The position numbers and the translations under genes were made by a program. Below are positions 52,821 to 61,927 of a stretch of 64,000 nucleotides of DNA, piece after piece. Numbering within the stretch: position 1 is the stretch's first letter; each line of letters starts with the position of its first letter. The stretch is taken from contig NZ_VAHD01000002.1 in NCBI RefSeq assembly GCF_005876985.1, forward strand, positions 372,001-436,000, written 5' to 3'. The notes beneath the pieces are model-generated. The model did not search any database. It was not told the DNA's origin and was given only the letters and a program-made list of their open reading frames with translations. Origin of the DNA: Rhodoferax bucti (GTDB lineage: Bacteria > Pseudomonadota > Gammaproteobacteria > Burkholderiales > Burkholderiaceae_C).

Positions 52821-52871
52821 AGCGGGTCTCCTTGAGAGGCCGCAGCTTAGGTGCGAAGGCGCTCGCGCGTA

Positions 52872-52885
52872 TTGATGCACATCAG
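52872..52885. promoter_or_regulatory. FNR/ANR-like box
   Basis: TTGATGCACATCAG matches the FNR/ANR consensus TTGAT-N4-ATCAA except at the last base. It lies in the 101-bp divergent gap between the hemerythrin gene and the 2OG-Fe dioxygenase gene, 52 bp from the former's start and 36 bp from the latter's. Both encode oxygen-handling proteins. Confidence 0.55.
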
Positions 52886-52921
52886 TCACTGGCGCAAGAG
52901 CGCGGTTGATAATGCGACGCT

Positions 52922-53656
52922 ATGACTATTGCCTTTCCGCCACCCCTCATTGCCCGCCCTGCCGATTTGGGTGCCACCCTGTTTCGCCAGGGCTATGCCG
53001 TAGTCGGGGCGTCCCAGGTGGCGGGCTTGTCCGGCGTGCCGCTGGAGGCCATGCTGGGCTGGTGTGGCTTGTGGGACGACCTGCCGCCGGACAACTATCT
53101 CAAAGACGGTGGCCGCTACCGCCGCCGCCGCCACTCCTGTTTTGTGATGGATGCCCAGGGCGTGACCCAGGCCCCGCACCGCCCGCACTGGCAGCCCTTG
53201 GCCTACAACGCCTTGCACGGCGGCATGCAGCGCCACTTTGAGCCCATGGAGCGCAGCCTCACCACCCAAAGCCCTTGGTTGCAATTGCTGGCGTGGCTGG
53301 GCCGTGTGGCCGACGACTTGAAAGGCCACCGCACCTGGTTTGCCGAAGCGCACCAGTTCCGCATCGACACCACCGATGGCATCGGCCGCCCCACGCCCGA
53401 GGGCGCGCACCGCGATGGCGTCGATTTGGTGGCCGTGTTCATGGTGGCGCGCGAGGGCGTCAAGGGCGGCGAAACCCGTGTGTTTGAGGCCGATGGCCCG
53501 AATGGCCAGCGCTTCACACTCAGCGAACCATGGTCCTTGCTGCTGCTCGACGACCAGCGGGTGATCCATGAGTCCACCCCCATTCAGCCCTTGGCAGATG
53601 GGGGCTACCGCGATACGCTGGTGGTGACGCTGCGGGCAGGAGGATTCCAAGAATAA
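52922..53656 (+). CDS. 2OG-Fe(II) dioxygenase family protein
   Basis: The 244-aa enzyme has the iron triad His163, Asp165 (GAHRDGVD) and His216 (HESTP), with Arg230 for 2-oxoglutarate. The pattern fits the PF10014 group, which includes amino-acid hydroxylases such as L-isoleucine dioxygenase. The substrate cannot be named. It is divergent from the hemerythrin gene across the FNR-like box. Confidence 0.85.
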   Translation: MTIAFPPPLIARPADLGATLFRQGYAVVGASQVAGLSGVPLEAMLGWCGLWDDLPPDNYLKDGGRYRRRRHSCFVMDAQGVTQAPHRPHWQPLAYNALHGGMQRHFEPMERSLTTQSPWLQLLAWLGRVADDLKGHRTWFAEAHQFRIDTTDGIGRPTPEGAHRDGVDLVAVFMVAREGVKGGETRVFEADGPNGQRFTLSEPWSLLLLDDQRVIHESTPIQPLADGGYRDTLVVTLRAGGFQE

Positions 53657-53738
53657 TGGTTACCGCGCTGTGGCGCATTTTTTGCAAACAGAACAAAACA
53701 AATACCAATAATTTGTAGGTTCAACAGGGAGTGTCAAT

Positions 53739-55325
53739 ATGAAATTTCTGGACAACATCAGCGTCCGCAATCGCCTTGTTTTTTCGCACGGCATTTTGAT
53801 CCTGGCCATGGTCTTGATCATCGGCTTCAGTTTGCGCAACACCGTGGCCACCGGCCATAGCGTGCAAGCCATGGTGGAGCAGGATTACGTGACCTTCGAG
53901 TTGGCGGCCGCCATCGACAGCGCCACCAAAGAGAACACCCGCAACACTATCGAGCTTTTCATGGTGGATCCGGAGCGCCAAGCCGAGGTGCGAGGGCGCA
54001 TAGGCACCCTCAAGAAACACATTGATGGCTTGTTTGCCTCGCTGGAGCCCATGCTGCACGGCGACAAAGAGCTGGCTTTGTATGCGGAAATTCGCACACG
54101 CCGGCAGGAGTTCGTGACCGCGTTTACGGCGGCCGGTGCAGCGTTGCAAGCGGGTGAGCTGACCGAGGCACAGGGGCTGCTGCGCAACAAGGTATTGCCC
54201 GCTGTCGATGCCCTGAAAGCGCCTATCCAGGAAATGCTGGCCTTGCAAAAAACACAAGCCCAAGAGCGTGCTGACGAGATTGCGCGGAGCAACCAGTCCC
54301 AAAACACCTGGAGTTTGGCGATCGGCGGGGGTGCGGTGCTGCTGGGTATTGCGCTCGCGGTAGCGCTGATCCGGTCCATCATGCAGCCATTGGCCGTCGC
54401 CGTATCGGTAGCGGGTGAGATTGGCAAGGGTAATCTGGATGTGCAGTTTGAAGCCCATGGCAACAACGAGCTGACCGACATGCTGGTCGCGCTCAATGCC
54501 ATGAAAGAGTTTTTGATGCATGTGATGATGCGCATCCAGCAAAGCGCAGGCTCGGTGGCCACCGCCTCGCAGCAAATTGCGGCGGCCAATTTTGATTTGA
54601 GCGCTCGCACCGAGTCACAAGCCAGCTCGCTGGAGCAAACCGCAGCGGCGATGGAGGAAATGACGGGCACGGTCGCCCAAACAGCGGACTCGACGGAGGC
54701 CGCGAACCAGCTGGTGGCGCAGGTCAGCGTGTCTGCGGACGAGGTGGGCAAACTGGTGCGTGCGGTGGTGGAGACCATGGGCGGTATTCATGCGTCGTCC
54801 CAGCGGATTCACGACATCATCGGCACCATCGACTCGATTGCGTTTCAGACCAACATTTTGGCGCTGAATGCGGCGGTGGAAGCCGCGCGCGCCGGGGAGC
54901 AGGGGCGGGGCTTTGCGGTGGTGGCGTCAGAGGTGCGGTCCCTGGCTGGCCGGTCTGCAGAGGCTGCGCGGGAAATCAAAACCATCATCCAGGACAACGT
55001 GGAAAAGATGGACCAGGGCAATGATGTGGCGCGGCAGGCCGGTCAGGCGGTGTCGCAGGTGGTGGCTTCCATCCAGCAGGTCAGGCAATCGGTGTCCGAT
55101 GTGACCTTGGCCAACGGAGAGCAAAAAACCGGTATCCAGCAAGTGGGCGAGGCGGTTGCGCAGCTGGATCAAATGACCCAGCAGAACGCCGCGCTGGTGG
55201 AAGAAAATGCGGCGGCCTCCAAAAACCTGGATGACCAGGTGCAGGCCCTTAAGAAGACCATCAACCGCTTCAAAATCGGTCACATGGCCACTTCCGATTT
55301 TCAGGATGCTCGGCTGTTGAATTGA
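53739..55325 (+). CDS. Methyl-accepting chemotaxis protein
   Basis: The 528-aa receptor has a membrane helix (about 13-33), a four-helix periplasmic sensor domain, a second helix (about 190-212), a HAMP domain, and a signalling coiled coil whose tip (IDSIAFQTNILALNAAVEAARAGEQGRGFAVVA) is complete. It lacks the CheR/CheB tether pentapeptide; it ends RLLN. The ligand is unknown. AGGGAG precedes the ATG. Confidence 0.94.
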   Translation: MKFLDNISVRNRLVFSHGILILAMVLIIGFSLRNTVATGHSVQAMVEQDYVTFELAAAIDSATKENTRNTIELFMVDPERQAEVRGRIGTLKKHIDGLFASLEPMLHGDKELALYAEIRTRRQEFVTAFTAAGAALQAGELTEAQGLLRNKVLPAVDALKAPIQEMLALQKTQAQERADEIARSNQSQNTWSLAIGGGAVLLGIALAVALIRSIMQPLAVAVSVAGEIGKGNLDVQFEAHGNNELTDMLVALNAMKEFLMHVMMRIQQSAGSVATASQQIAAANFDLSARTESQASSLEQTAAAMEEMTGTVAQTADSTEAANQLVAQVSVSADEVGKLVRAVVETMGGIHASSQRIHDIIGTIDSIAFQTNILALNAAVEAARAGEQGRGFAVVASEVRSLAGRSAEAAREIKTIIQDNVEKMDQGNDVARQAGQAVSQVVASIQQVRQSVSDVTLANGEQKTGIQQVGEAVAQLDQMTQQNAALVEENAAASKNLDDQVQALKKTINRFKIGHMATSDFQDARLLN

Positions 55326-56549
55326 TCAGTGGGCGCCCGCCAAGCCGGGTGTCAACAAGCGCTGCATCAGCTCACGCACCGTTTTGATCTGGTCGCCAAA
55401 AGGCAGGCGACCCGCACCCCGGAAGAACAGGCCTTTTTTCAAATCGCCCCGCAATGCCGCGGCCAACTGGTTGTCGATGCAAAACTGGCCCCAGCCTTGC
55501 AGTCCGTCTCGCAGGCCGCACTGGCCCAGGCAGTCAAAGCTTTTGGTGCAGCGGCTTTTCACATGGGCCACGGCTTGCAGCTTGGGTTCGATCTTCATGT
55601 AGGCGCGCAGCCATGGCGTGCCCACCGCGCGGGCGGGCAGGCCGGCCACGCTGGTGAACTCCACCATGTCTTCTTCGCGCGCTTCGGCCAGCACGCGCTT
55701 GAACTCGGCGTGGGCGTCGCTTTCCTCGGTCACGGCAAAGGCAGTGCCCAGTTGCACACCGTCAGCGCCCAAGGCTTGCAGGCGGGCAATATCTTCGTGG
55801 GTACGGATGCCACCGGCGGCAATCAGCGGAATGTGTTGCTCGTAGCCCGCGTCTTTGAAAAACTGGCGTACTTGCGGAATCACGTTTTCAAAGTCGAAGC
55901 GCGTGTCTTGCAGGTCGGCAATTTTGGCCGCACCCAAGTGGCCACCGGCCAGGCGGGGGTGTTCAATGACGATGGCATCCGGCAGGCGCTTTTTGCGTTC
56001 CCACTTTTTCACCATCAGTTGCACACCGCGTGCGTCGGAGAGGATGGGGATTAGCGCTGCCTGGGGGTGGTCTTTGGCCAAATCAGGCAAATCCAGCGGC
56101 AGGCCGGCACCCACCACCACGGCGTCGATACCAGCCTCCAGGGCGCGGGTGACGTTGGCGGCGTACTCGCTTACGGCGCGCATCACGTTGATGGCCAGCA
56201 GGCCTTTGCCTCCGGTGCGCTCGCGGGCGGCTTTGATTTCGCGGTCAATCGCTTCCAGGTTGGCGGCGTTGATGCCGGCTTTGGCTTCGTCGCCGGGTGC
56301 GAGTTCGCGGGTGCGGTCCATCAGGTCGGGGTGGTGGCGGCGCAAATCCACGCTGGAGAGGGTGCCCACACCGCCCGCTGCCGCGACGCTGCCCGCCAGG
56401 CGGTTGCCCGAAATACCGATGCCCATGCCGCCCTGCACGATGGGCAGCACGCGGCGGCCTGCGATCTTCAGTGCGCCCAGACCACTGCGGGCCAACCAAT
56501 CGTTGGATTCTTGTGGCAAATACGACATGTCAGGCTTGGGTTCGTTCAT
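55326..56549 (-). CDS. Nitronate monooxygenase (2-nitropropane dioxygenase family)
   Basis: The 407-aa FMN TIM-barrel protein begins with the family signature GRRVLPIVQGGMGIGISGNRL and has IAAGGIRTHEDIARLQALGADGVQLGTAF later. It oxidises nitronates or related toxins; some family members act in fatty-acid synthesis instead. ATG at 56549 or 56528 are both possible. It converges on the chemoreceptor gene with no gap. Confidence 0.9.
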   Translation of the reverse strand: MNEPKPDMSYLPQESNDWLARSGLGALKIAGRRVLPIVQGGMGIGISGNRLAGSVAAAGGVGTLSSVDLRRHHPDLMDRTRELAPGDEAKAGINAANLEAIDREIKAARERTGGKGLLAINVMRAVSEYAANVTRALEAGIDAVVVGAGLPLDLPDLAKDHPQAALIPILSDARGVQLMVKKWERKKRLPDAIVIEHPRLAGGHLGAAKIADLQDTRFDFENVIPQVRQFFKDAGYEQHIPLIAAGGIRTHEDIARLQALGADGVQLGTAFAVTEESDAHAEFKRVLAEAREEDMVEFTSVAGLPARAVGTPWLRAYMKIEPKLQAVAHVKSRCTKSFDCLGQCGLRDGLQGWGQFCIDNQLAAALRGDLKKGLFFRGAGRLPFGDQIKTVRELMQRLLTPGLAGAH

Positions 56550-56686
56550 GGTGTGGTCTAAGATGGCAGCGATTAACAGGCGCAGAGCTTAGGTTTCTCA
56601 AGCAACGGGTGGTTTGAGGTGGGTCAAGATCTGGCGCAATCGGTGGTTGGGACCCGATGATGACAAGAACAAGGTAGACAGACTTC

Positions 56687-57724
56687 ATGAACGTTTTGGT
56701 GCAAAGCCTTGCAGCGTTGGGCGGGCTGCGGGACAGGGACGCGTTGGACACAGAGTTGGTGCGCCTGGTGCTGACCAGTGCCGGCGTTGCGCTGGAGGCC
56801 GCTACGCTGGTGCGCATCGTGGGCGAAAGTGACGAGCGCCGCTGCCTCACCCTGGCCGCCTTGCAGCCGGGCCAAACCGAACCCACCCGTGATGTGCTGT
56901 GGTCGGACTGGAGCTTGCTGCCCCATGTGAGCGACTTCCCCCTGCGCGCCACTGCGCTCGAAAAAGGCCGCGCCGCCACCAGCACCGGCAGTCCTTACCA
57001 GGTGGTGCTGCCCATCGGCACGCCGCAAGGCTTGCAGATCTTGCTGGAGGTGACAGCGCCCCACCCGCTGACCCCCACCACCATTGATTTGCTGCAAAGC
57101 ATTTTGCTCACCTACCAGAACCTGCTGGGTTTGCTGGACTATGGCGAGCGCGACTCACTCACTGAGTTACTCAACCGCAAAACCTTTGACGGCGCCTTTT
57201 TCAAAGCCACGGCCGACCACAACCCCGCGCTGCCCGATGACATGCCCGATCGCCGCCACCAGACCCCTGAGGGCGGCGTATGGCTGGCGGTGCTGGATAT
57301 TGACCACTTCAAGCGGGTCAACGACAACTTCGGCCACCTGATTGGCGATGAGGTGTTGCTGTTGATGGCCCGCCTGATGCGCACCAACTTCCGCTTTCAC
57401 GACCAGCTGTACCGCTTTGGGGGCGAAGAGTTTGTCATTTTGATGCGCTGCGACAGTGCGGACCACGCCGAGGGCGCACTGGAGCGCCTGCGCGAGCGGG
57501 TGCTGGCTTATGCGTTTCCGCAGGTCGGCACCATCACGGTCAGCATCGGCGTGTCCACCTTGCTACCCAATGACACGCCGAGCAGTGCCTTCGGGCGCGC
57601 GGACAAGGCGGTGTATTACGCCAAAGAGCATGGCCGCAACCAGGTCTGTAACTACCAGACCCTGGTAGCTGAGGGCAAACTGGTCGAGCAGGTGGCGGAC
57701 GAAATGGATGTGGACCTGTTCTGA
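56687..57724 (+). CDS. Diguanylate cyclase (GGDEF)
   Basis: The 345-aa protein has an N-terminal GAF-like region (about 10-145) and a GGDEF domain with active-site GGEEF at residues 245-249. The inhibitory I-site RxxD is intact (RFHD, 236-239, five residues upstream). It should make c-di-GMP and be product-inhibited. The signal sensed is unknown. No membrane span is seen. Confidence 0.93.
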   Translation: MNVLVQSLAALGGLRDRDALDTELVRLVLTSAGVALEAATLVRIVGESDERRCLTLAALQPGQTEPTRDVLWSDWSLLPHVSDFPLRATALEKGRAATSTGSPYQVVLPIGTPQGLQILLEVTAPHPLTPTTIDLLQSILLTYQNLLGLLDYGERDSLTELLNRKTFDGAFFKATADHNPALPDDMPDRRHQTPEGGVWLAVLDIDHFKRVNDNFGHLIGDEVLLLMARLMRTNFRFHDQLYRFGGEEFVILMRCDSADHAEGALERLRERVLAYAFPQVGTITVSIGVSTLLPNDTPSSAFGRADKAVYYAKEHGRNQVCNYQTLVAEGKLVEQVADEMDVDLF

Positions 57725-57749
57725 ACAGGCCCACCTTGGTAATTAGCGT

Positions 57750-58937
57750 TTAGCGGTCGCGCTCAAAGATAGCGGCAATACCCTGGCCGCCACCGATGCA
57801 CATGGTCACCAGCGCATAGCGGCCGTTGATGCGCTCCAGCTCATACAAAGCCTTCACGGTAATCAAGGCGCCGGTTGCCCCAATCGGATGACCCAGAGAG
57901 ATGCCGGAGCCATTGGGGTTCACCTTGGCCGGGTCCAGGCCCAAATCTTTGGTGACTGCACAAGCCTGGGCTGCAAAAGCTTCGTTGGCTTCAATCACAT
58001 CGAGGTCGTTCACCGTCAAACCGGCTTTTTGTAATGCCAGCTTGGTGGCGGGCACCGGGCCGATGCCCATGTATTTGGGGTCTACGCCCGCATGGGCGTA
58101 AGCCACTAGACGGGCCAACGGCTTGAGGCCACGGGCCTGGGCTACGCTTTTTTCCATGAGCACCACAGCAGCCGCGGCGTCATTGATGCCGGAAGCGTTG
58201 CCTGCGGTCACGGTGCCGTTTTCCTTGACGAAGACCGGCTTGAGCTTGGTCATGTCTTCGAGCTTGCAGTCGGGGCGGAAGTGCTCGTCGGTTGCGTAGG
58301 CTATTTCGCCTTTTTTACTCTTGAGCATGACAGGCGTGATCTGGCTGGTGAAGTAACCGGCAGCAGTGGCCTTTTGGGCGCGGTTGTGGCTCTCTACCGC
58401 CAAAGCGTCCTGCGTTTCGCGGCTGATGCCCCACTTGGCGGCAATGTTCTCCGCCGTCACGCCCATGTGGATGGTGTGAAAGGGGTCATGCAGGGCGCCG
58501 ATCATCATGTCCACCATCTTGGTGTCACCCATGCGGGCGCCCCAGCGCATGTTGAGGCTGGCAAAGGGCGCGCGGCTCATGTTTTCGGCGCCACCGCCAA
58601 TGGCCACATCGGCATCGCCCAGCAAGATGCTCTGGCTTGCGTTCACGATGGCTTGCAGCCCGGAGCCGCACAGGCGGTTCACGTTGTAGGCCGGTGTTTC
58701 CTGCGCGCAGCCGCCGTTGAGGGCGGCGACGCGGCTGAGGTACATATCCTTGGGCTCGGTGTTCACCACGTGGCCGAACACCACATGGCCCACGTCTTTG
58801 CCTTCGACATTGGCGCGGGCCAGGGATTCGCGCACCACCTGGGCTGCCAGGTCGGTGGGGGGAATGTCTTTGAGGCTGCCACCAAAGGTACCAATGGCGG
58901 TGCGCACAGCGCTGACGACAACGACTTCACGGGACAT
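57750..58937 (-). CDS. Acetyl-CoA C-acyltransferase (thiolase)
   Basis: The 395-aa enzyme has the acyl-accepting Cys90 (NRLCGSGLQA), the His of NGSGISLGHPIGATGAL, and the C-terminal catalytic Cys (MCIGGGQG). It condenses or cleaves acyl-CoAs in PHB synthesis, isoprenoid supply or beta-oxidation. The absence of phaB/phaC or fad genes nearby leaves the exact role open. It converges on the diguanylate cyclase gene. Confidence 0.93.
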   Translation of the reverse strand: MSREVVVVSAVRTAIGTFGGSLKDIPPTDLAAQVVRESLARANVEGKDVGHVVFGHVVNTEPKDMYLSRVAALNGGCAQETPAYNVNRLCGSGLQAIVNASQSILLGDADVAIGGGAENMSRAPFASLNMRWGARMGDTKMVDMMIGALHDPFHTIHMGVTAENIAAKWGISRETQDALAVESHNRAQKATAAGYFTSQITPVMLKSKKGEIAYATDEHFRPDCKLEDMTKLKPVFVKENGTVTAGNASGINDAAAAVVLMEKSVAQARGLKPLARLVAYAHAGVDPKYMGIGPVPATKLALQKAGLTVNDLDVIEANEAFAAQACAVTKDLGLDPAKVNPNGSGISLGHPIGATGALITVKALYELERINGRYALVTMCIGGGQGIAAIFERDR

Positions 58938-59096
58938 ACAAGGCTCCTCTAAAAATAAAAATGGGTGCAGCAGCCAGTGTGCGCCGCTTGCAATACAGGC
59001 ATCTTACGGTTCGCTTGGTCATGGTTTTGTCATGAAATTGACATTAGAGGCGCCTACCCTCAGGCTGTTAAAAATCTGCCCGTTCAGGAGTTGCCC

Positions 59097-60014
59097 GTGA
59101 GTTCCAGTGAAGAAGAAATGATCCGTCGCATCCGCAGCGACATGTTGGACAGCTATGACGAAGAGCTGGAAATGGAGCTCGACGACCACAACCAGGACGA
59201 ACTGGCCGATGGCCTGAGGCCCGAGCTGAGCGCGCAACAAAAACAGGACCGGCGCACCTACTTCCGCGAACTCTTCCGCATGCAGGGCGAACTGGTCAAG
59301 CTGCAGGACTGGGTGGTGGCTACCGGCCACAAAGTGGTGGTGATTTTTGAAGGGCGCGATGCGGCCGGCAAGGGTGGGGCCATCAAGCGCATTACCCAGC
59401 GCCTCAACCCTCGTGTGTGCCGCGTGGCAGCGCTGCCTGCGCCCAACGACCGCGAACGTACCCAGTGGTACTTCCAGCGCTATGTGAGCCACCTGCCTGC
59501 GGCCGGCGAAATCGTGTTGTTTGACCGCAGTTGGTACAACCGCGCGGGCGTCGAACGTGTCATGGGCTTTTGCAACGACGAGCAGCTCGAAGAGTTCTTC
59601 CGAACTGTGCCAGAGTTTGAAAAGATGCTGGTGCGCTCGGGCATCCAAGTCATCAAATACTGGTTCTCCATTTCTGATGAAGAGCAGCACACCCGCTTTT
59701 TGGGCCGTATCCACGATCCGCTCAAGCAATGGAAGCTCAGCCCTATGGACTTGCAGTCCCGCGTGCGCTGGGAGGCTTACACCCACGCCAAAGAGGCCAT
59801 GCTGGAGCGCACCCACATCCCCGAAGCTCCGTGGTGGGTGGTGCAGGCGGTGGACAAAAAGAAGGCCCGCCTGAACTGCATTCAGCACCTGCTGGGCCAA
59901 ATGCCCTACGAGGAAATCATTCACCCGCCCGTGGAGCTGCCAGAGCGGGTGCGCCATCAGGATTACGAGCGCCACCCGGTGCCTGCAGAGATGTACGTGC
60001 CGGAAATCTACTAA
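59097..60014 (+). CDS. ppk2: Polyphosphate kinase 2
   Basis: The 305-aa P-loop enzyme moves phosphate between polyphosphate and nucleotides. Walker A is EGRDAAGKGG (85-94) and the DRSW motif is at 143-146, followed by the PPK2 lid region. The length fits a single-domain class that phosphorylates NDPs. I chose GTG at 59097 with AGGAG 6 nt upstream. A hairpin follows the gene at 60012-60051. Confidence 0.92.
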   Translation: MSSSEEEMIRRIRSDMLDSYDEELEMELDDHNQDELADGLRPELSAQQKQDRRTYFRELFRMQGELVKLQDWVVATGHKVVVIFEGRDAAGKGGAIKRITQRLNPRVCRVAALPAPNDRERTQWYFQRYVSHLPAAGEIVLFDRSWYNRAGVERVMGFCNDEQLEEFFRTVPEFEKMLVRSGIQVIKYWFSISDEEQHTRFLGRIHDPLKQWKLSPMDLQSRVRWEAYTHAKEAMLERTHIPEAPWWVVQAVDKKKARLNCIQHLLGQMPYEEIIHPPVELPERVRHQDYERHPVPAEMYVPEIY

Positions 60015-60051
60015 GTCGGGCTAAGCGCCGGGGCACGCGCAGCCCGGCTTA
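60012..60051. terminator. Hairpin between convergent ppk2 and SDR genes
   Basis: TAAGTCGGGCT (60012-60022) pairs with AGCCCGGCTTA (60041-60051) with one G-T wobble. There is no T-run, so it may be a bidirectional transcript end or simply mRNA protection. Confidence 0.5.
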
Positions 60052-60070
60052 TAGCGACGCTGATGTGCGT

Positions 60071-60835
60071 TCAGCTGCGCACGTCCGCCACCGGCTGCTC
60101 ACCAAAGTCCGGCCGCGCCAAATACGCCAGCACCCGCTGCGCCGCGTCGTGCGGGCTGGTGAGCTGGCCGTGGGTATGCAAGTTGTCAAACCCCGCTTGG
60201 TCGGGGAACTGCGTGGCATCGGCGCTGCGCAACTGCACTTGCATGTCGGTGTCGATCACCCCCGGTGCCAGCGAGCACACCTTGGCACCATGGGGCACCA
60301 GCGCTTCATCCAGCGCTAGGCAGCGGGTGAAATGGTCCATGCCGGCTTTGGCGGCGCAGTAGCCCGCTTGGGAGGCCATGGCGCGCCGGCCCAGGCCGGA
60401 GGACACATTCAGCACCTTGCGGGGGCCTTCCCAGCTGCGGGTCGCACCCAGAAACGCAGCACACAGCTGCATGGGCGCTTCCAGCCCGACGCGCAGGGCG
60501 TGGGCCAGATCGGCCGGCTCGCTTTCGCGCAGCGGCACCAGGGCGGGGATCACGCCGGCGTTGTTGATGAGGGCGGCGCTAGCCACGGCGTGCGCTGGCA
60601 AGGCGCTCAGCCAGTCGCGCAGGCGGACGGCTACCGGGGCGCCATCGGCCAAGTCTGCGGTCCATTGCTCCAGGGGGATGCCGGCCGTTGCAGCCTGTGC
60701 TTGCAGCTCGGCATGGTGATGGCGTGAGATACACAGCAGCCGGTGGCCGGGCACCAGCAGCGCATGCGCCATGGCCAAGCCCATGCCGCGCGAAGCGCCG
60801 GTCACGATGTAGAGATGCAGTGGGGAGTCGGACAT
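60071..60835 (-). CDS. Short-chain dehydrogenase/reductase (sepiapterin-reductase-like)
   Basis: The 254-aa NADP-binding SDR has the TGASRGMG cofactor motif at the N-terminus, NNAG, and the catalytic YxxxK (YCAAK, in GYCAAKAGMDH). The C-terminal part with ITSP-like TSPHDAAQRVLAYL fits sepiapterin-reductase-type members. Substrate unknown. Start at 60835 is chosen because upstream residues of the open frame come from a repeat copy. Confidence 0.88.
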   Translation of the reverse strand: MSDSPLHLYIVTGASRGMGLAMAHALLVPGHRLLCISRHHHAELQAQAATAGIPLEQWTADLADGAPVAVRLRDWLSALPAHAVASAALINNAGVIPALVPLRESEPADLAHALRVGLEAPMQLCAAFLGATRSWEGPRKVLNVSSGLGRRAMASQAGYCAAKAGMDHFTRCLALDEALVPHGAKVCSLAPGVIDTDMQVQLRSADATQFPDQAGFDNLHTHGQLTSPHDAAQRVLAYLARPDFGEQPVADVRS

Positions 60836-60842
60836 GGCGTAA

Positions 60843-60902
60843 TTTGCTATGAATTCAGGAGCTGCTTGCACATATTCCACGAGCGCTAGAGGCCTAAAAG
60901 GC
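60843..60902 (-). repeat. Dispersed repeat, copy H
   Basis: On the minus strand it reads AGGCCTCTAGCGCTCGTGGA then ATATGTGCAAGCAGCTCCTG and AATTCATAGCA, almost identical to copy G. It lies between the ZntB-like and SDR genes, both on the minus strand. Confidence 0.9.
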
Positions 60903-60913
60903 TTTGAAAATGC

Positions 60914-61927
60914 TTATTCGCGGTGGCGGCGCATGGCGATGTAGCCGGCCACCACGGTGAAGCTCACAATGAGCGCCACGATCCACCAGAAGCCATGGGG
61001 GTGGTCCGCGAGCGGGATACCGCCCACATTCATGCCTAGCAAGCCCGCAATGATGTTGATCGGCAGGGCCAGCACCGTCACGATAGTCAGCACAAACAGG
61101 CTGCGGTTGTTGGCCTCGGCTACGCGGCCGGCAATTTCTTCCTGCAGCAATTTGATGCGTTCCTGCAGCGCTGCCATGTCGCTCAGCGCCACGTTGAACT
61201 CTTCGGTGGACTGGCGCAGGTCGGCCAGGTCCTCCTCCACGATCCACTCCGGCGGCTTGCGCAGCAGGCGGAAAAGGGCAGCCGGCTCCGGTGCCAGCAG
61301 ACGCTGCAGCCGCACCAGCAGCCGGCGCAGGGCACCCAGGTCAGCCCGCTTGGTTTCCAGGCGGCCGGCGAGCAGGGTGTCTTCTATGTCATCCACGCGG
61401 GCAGTGGTGTTGCGCACGATGTGGATGAGCACGTCGCCCTGGTCGTGCATCAGGTGTACCAGCAAGGCCACCGGCGACATGAGCTTGGCACCATGGCGCA
61501 CCGCATCGCGCAGCCGGTCAATGGAGCGCAGCGGCTGCAAGCGCGCACTCACCACCAGACGCGGGCCGACCGAGAGCCATAGGGTGGAAATGTCGGTGGG
61601 CTCGAAGGCAAAGTCGTAGTGCACATCGTTGACCACGGCGACGAGCATGTCGTCGTCCATCTCCACCCGGGTGGAGCGGGAGCCGTCGGTCAGCGACTCG
61701 TGAAACAGGTCGGAGAGCGGAAGATGGTCTTTGAGCCACTTGGCGCTGGCGGTGTGCGAGAGGTTGAAATGCAGCCACACAAAGCCCCCCGTGTCGGGGC
61801 TGGCCTCGCGTAGCCAGCGCAAGGCGTCATCCGTCCCGGCAGGGGTTGCCGTGCCGTCTTTGTCAAACACGAAGCCGTAAATCAATCCGGAGGTATCGGC
61901 ACCGTAGTTTTTGGCGGGGAGGTTCAT
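60914..61927 (-). CDS. zntB: CorA/ZntB-family divalent cation transporter
   Basis: The 337-aa protein has a large cytoplasmic domain, a long stalk helix and two C-terminal membrane helices with the family motif GMN (LLGMNVGGIP). The overall spacing and the GIPLADHPHGFWW linker resemble ZntB, a zinc transporter. Zinc versus magnesium specificity is not proven. Its ATG overlaps the Nudix gene's stop (ATGA). Confidence 0.88.
   Translation of the reverse strand: MNLPAKNYGADTSGLIYGFVFDKDGTATPAGTDDALRWLREASPDTGGFVWLHFNLSHTASAKWLKDHLPLSDLFHESLTDGSRSTRVEMDDDMLVAVVNDVHYDFAFEPTDISTLWLSVGPRLVVSARLQPLRSIDRLRDAVRHGAKLMSPVALLVHLMHDQGDVLIHIVRNTTARVDDIEDTLLAGRLETKRADLGALRRLLVRLQRLLAPEPAALFRLLRKPPEWIVEEDLADLRQSTEEFNVALSDMAALQERIKLLQEEIAGRVAEANNRSLFVLTIVTVLALPINIIAGLLGMNVGGIPLADHPHGFWWIVALIVSFTVVAGYIAMRRHRE

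Noticed and set aside
60836-60880. Longer start for the SDR gene
   Set aside because: The extra 15 residues are encoded by repeat copy H and do not look like an SDR N-terminus; MSDSPLHLYIVTGAS is the natural start.
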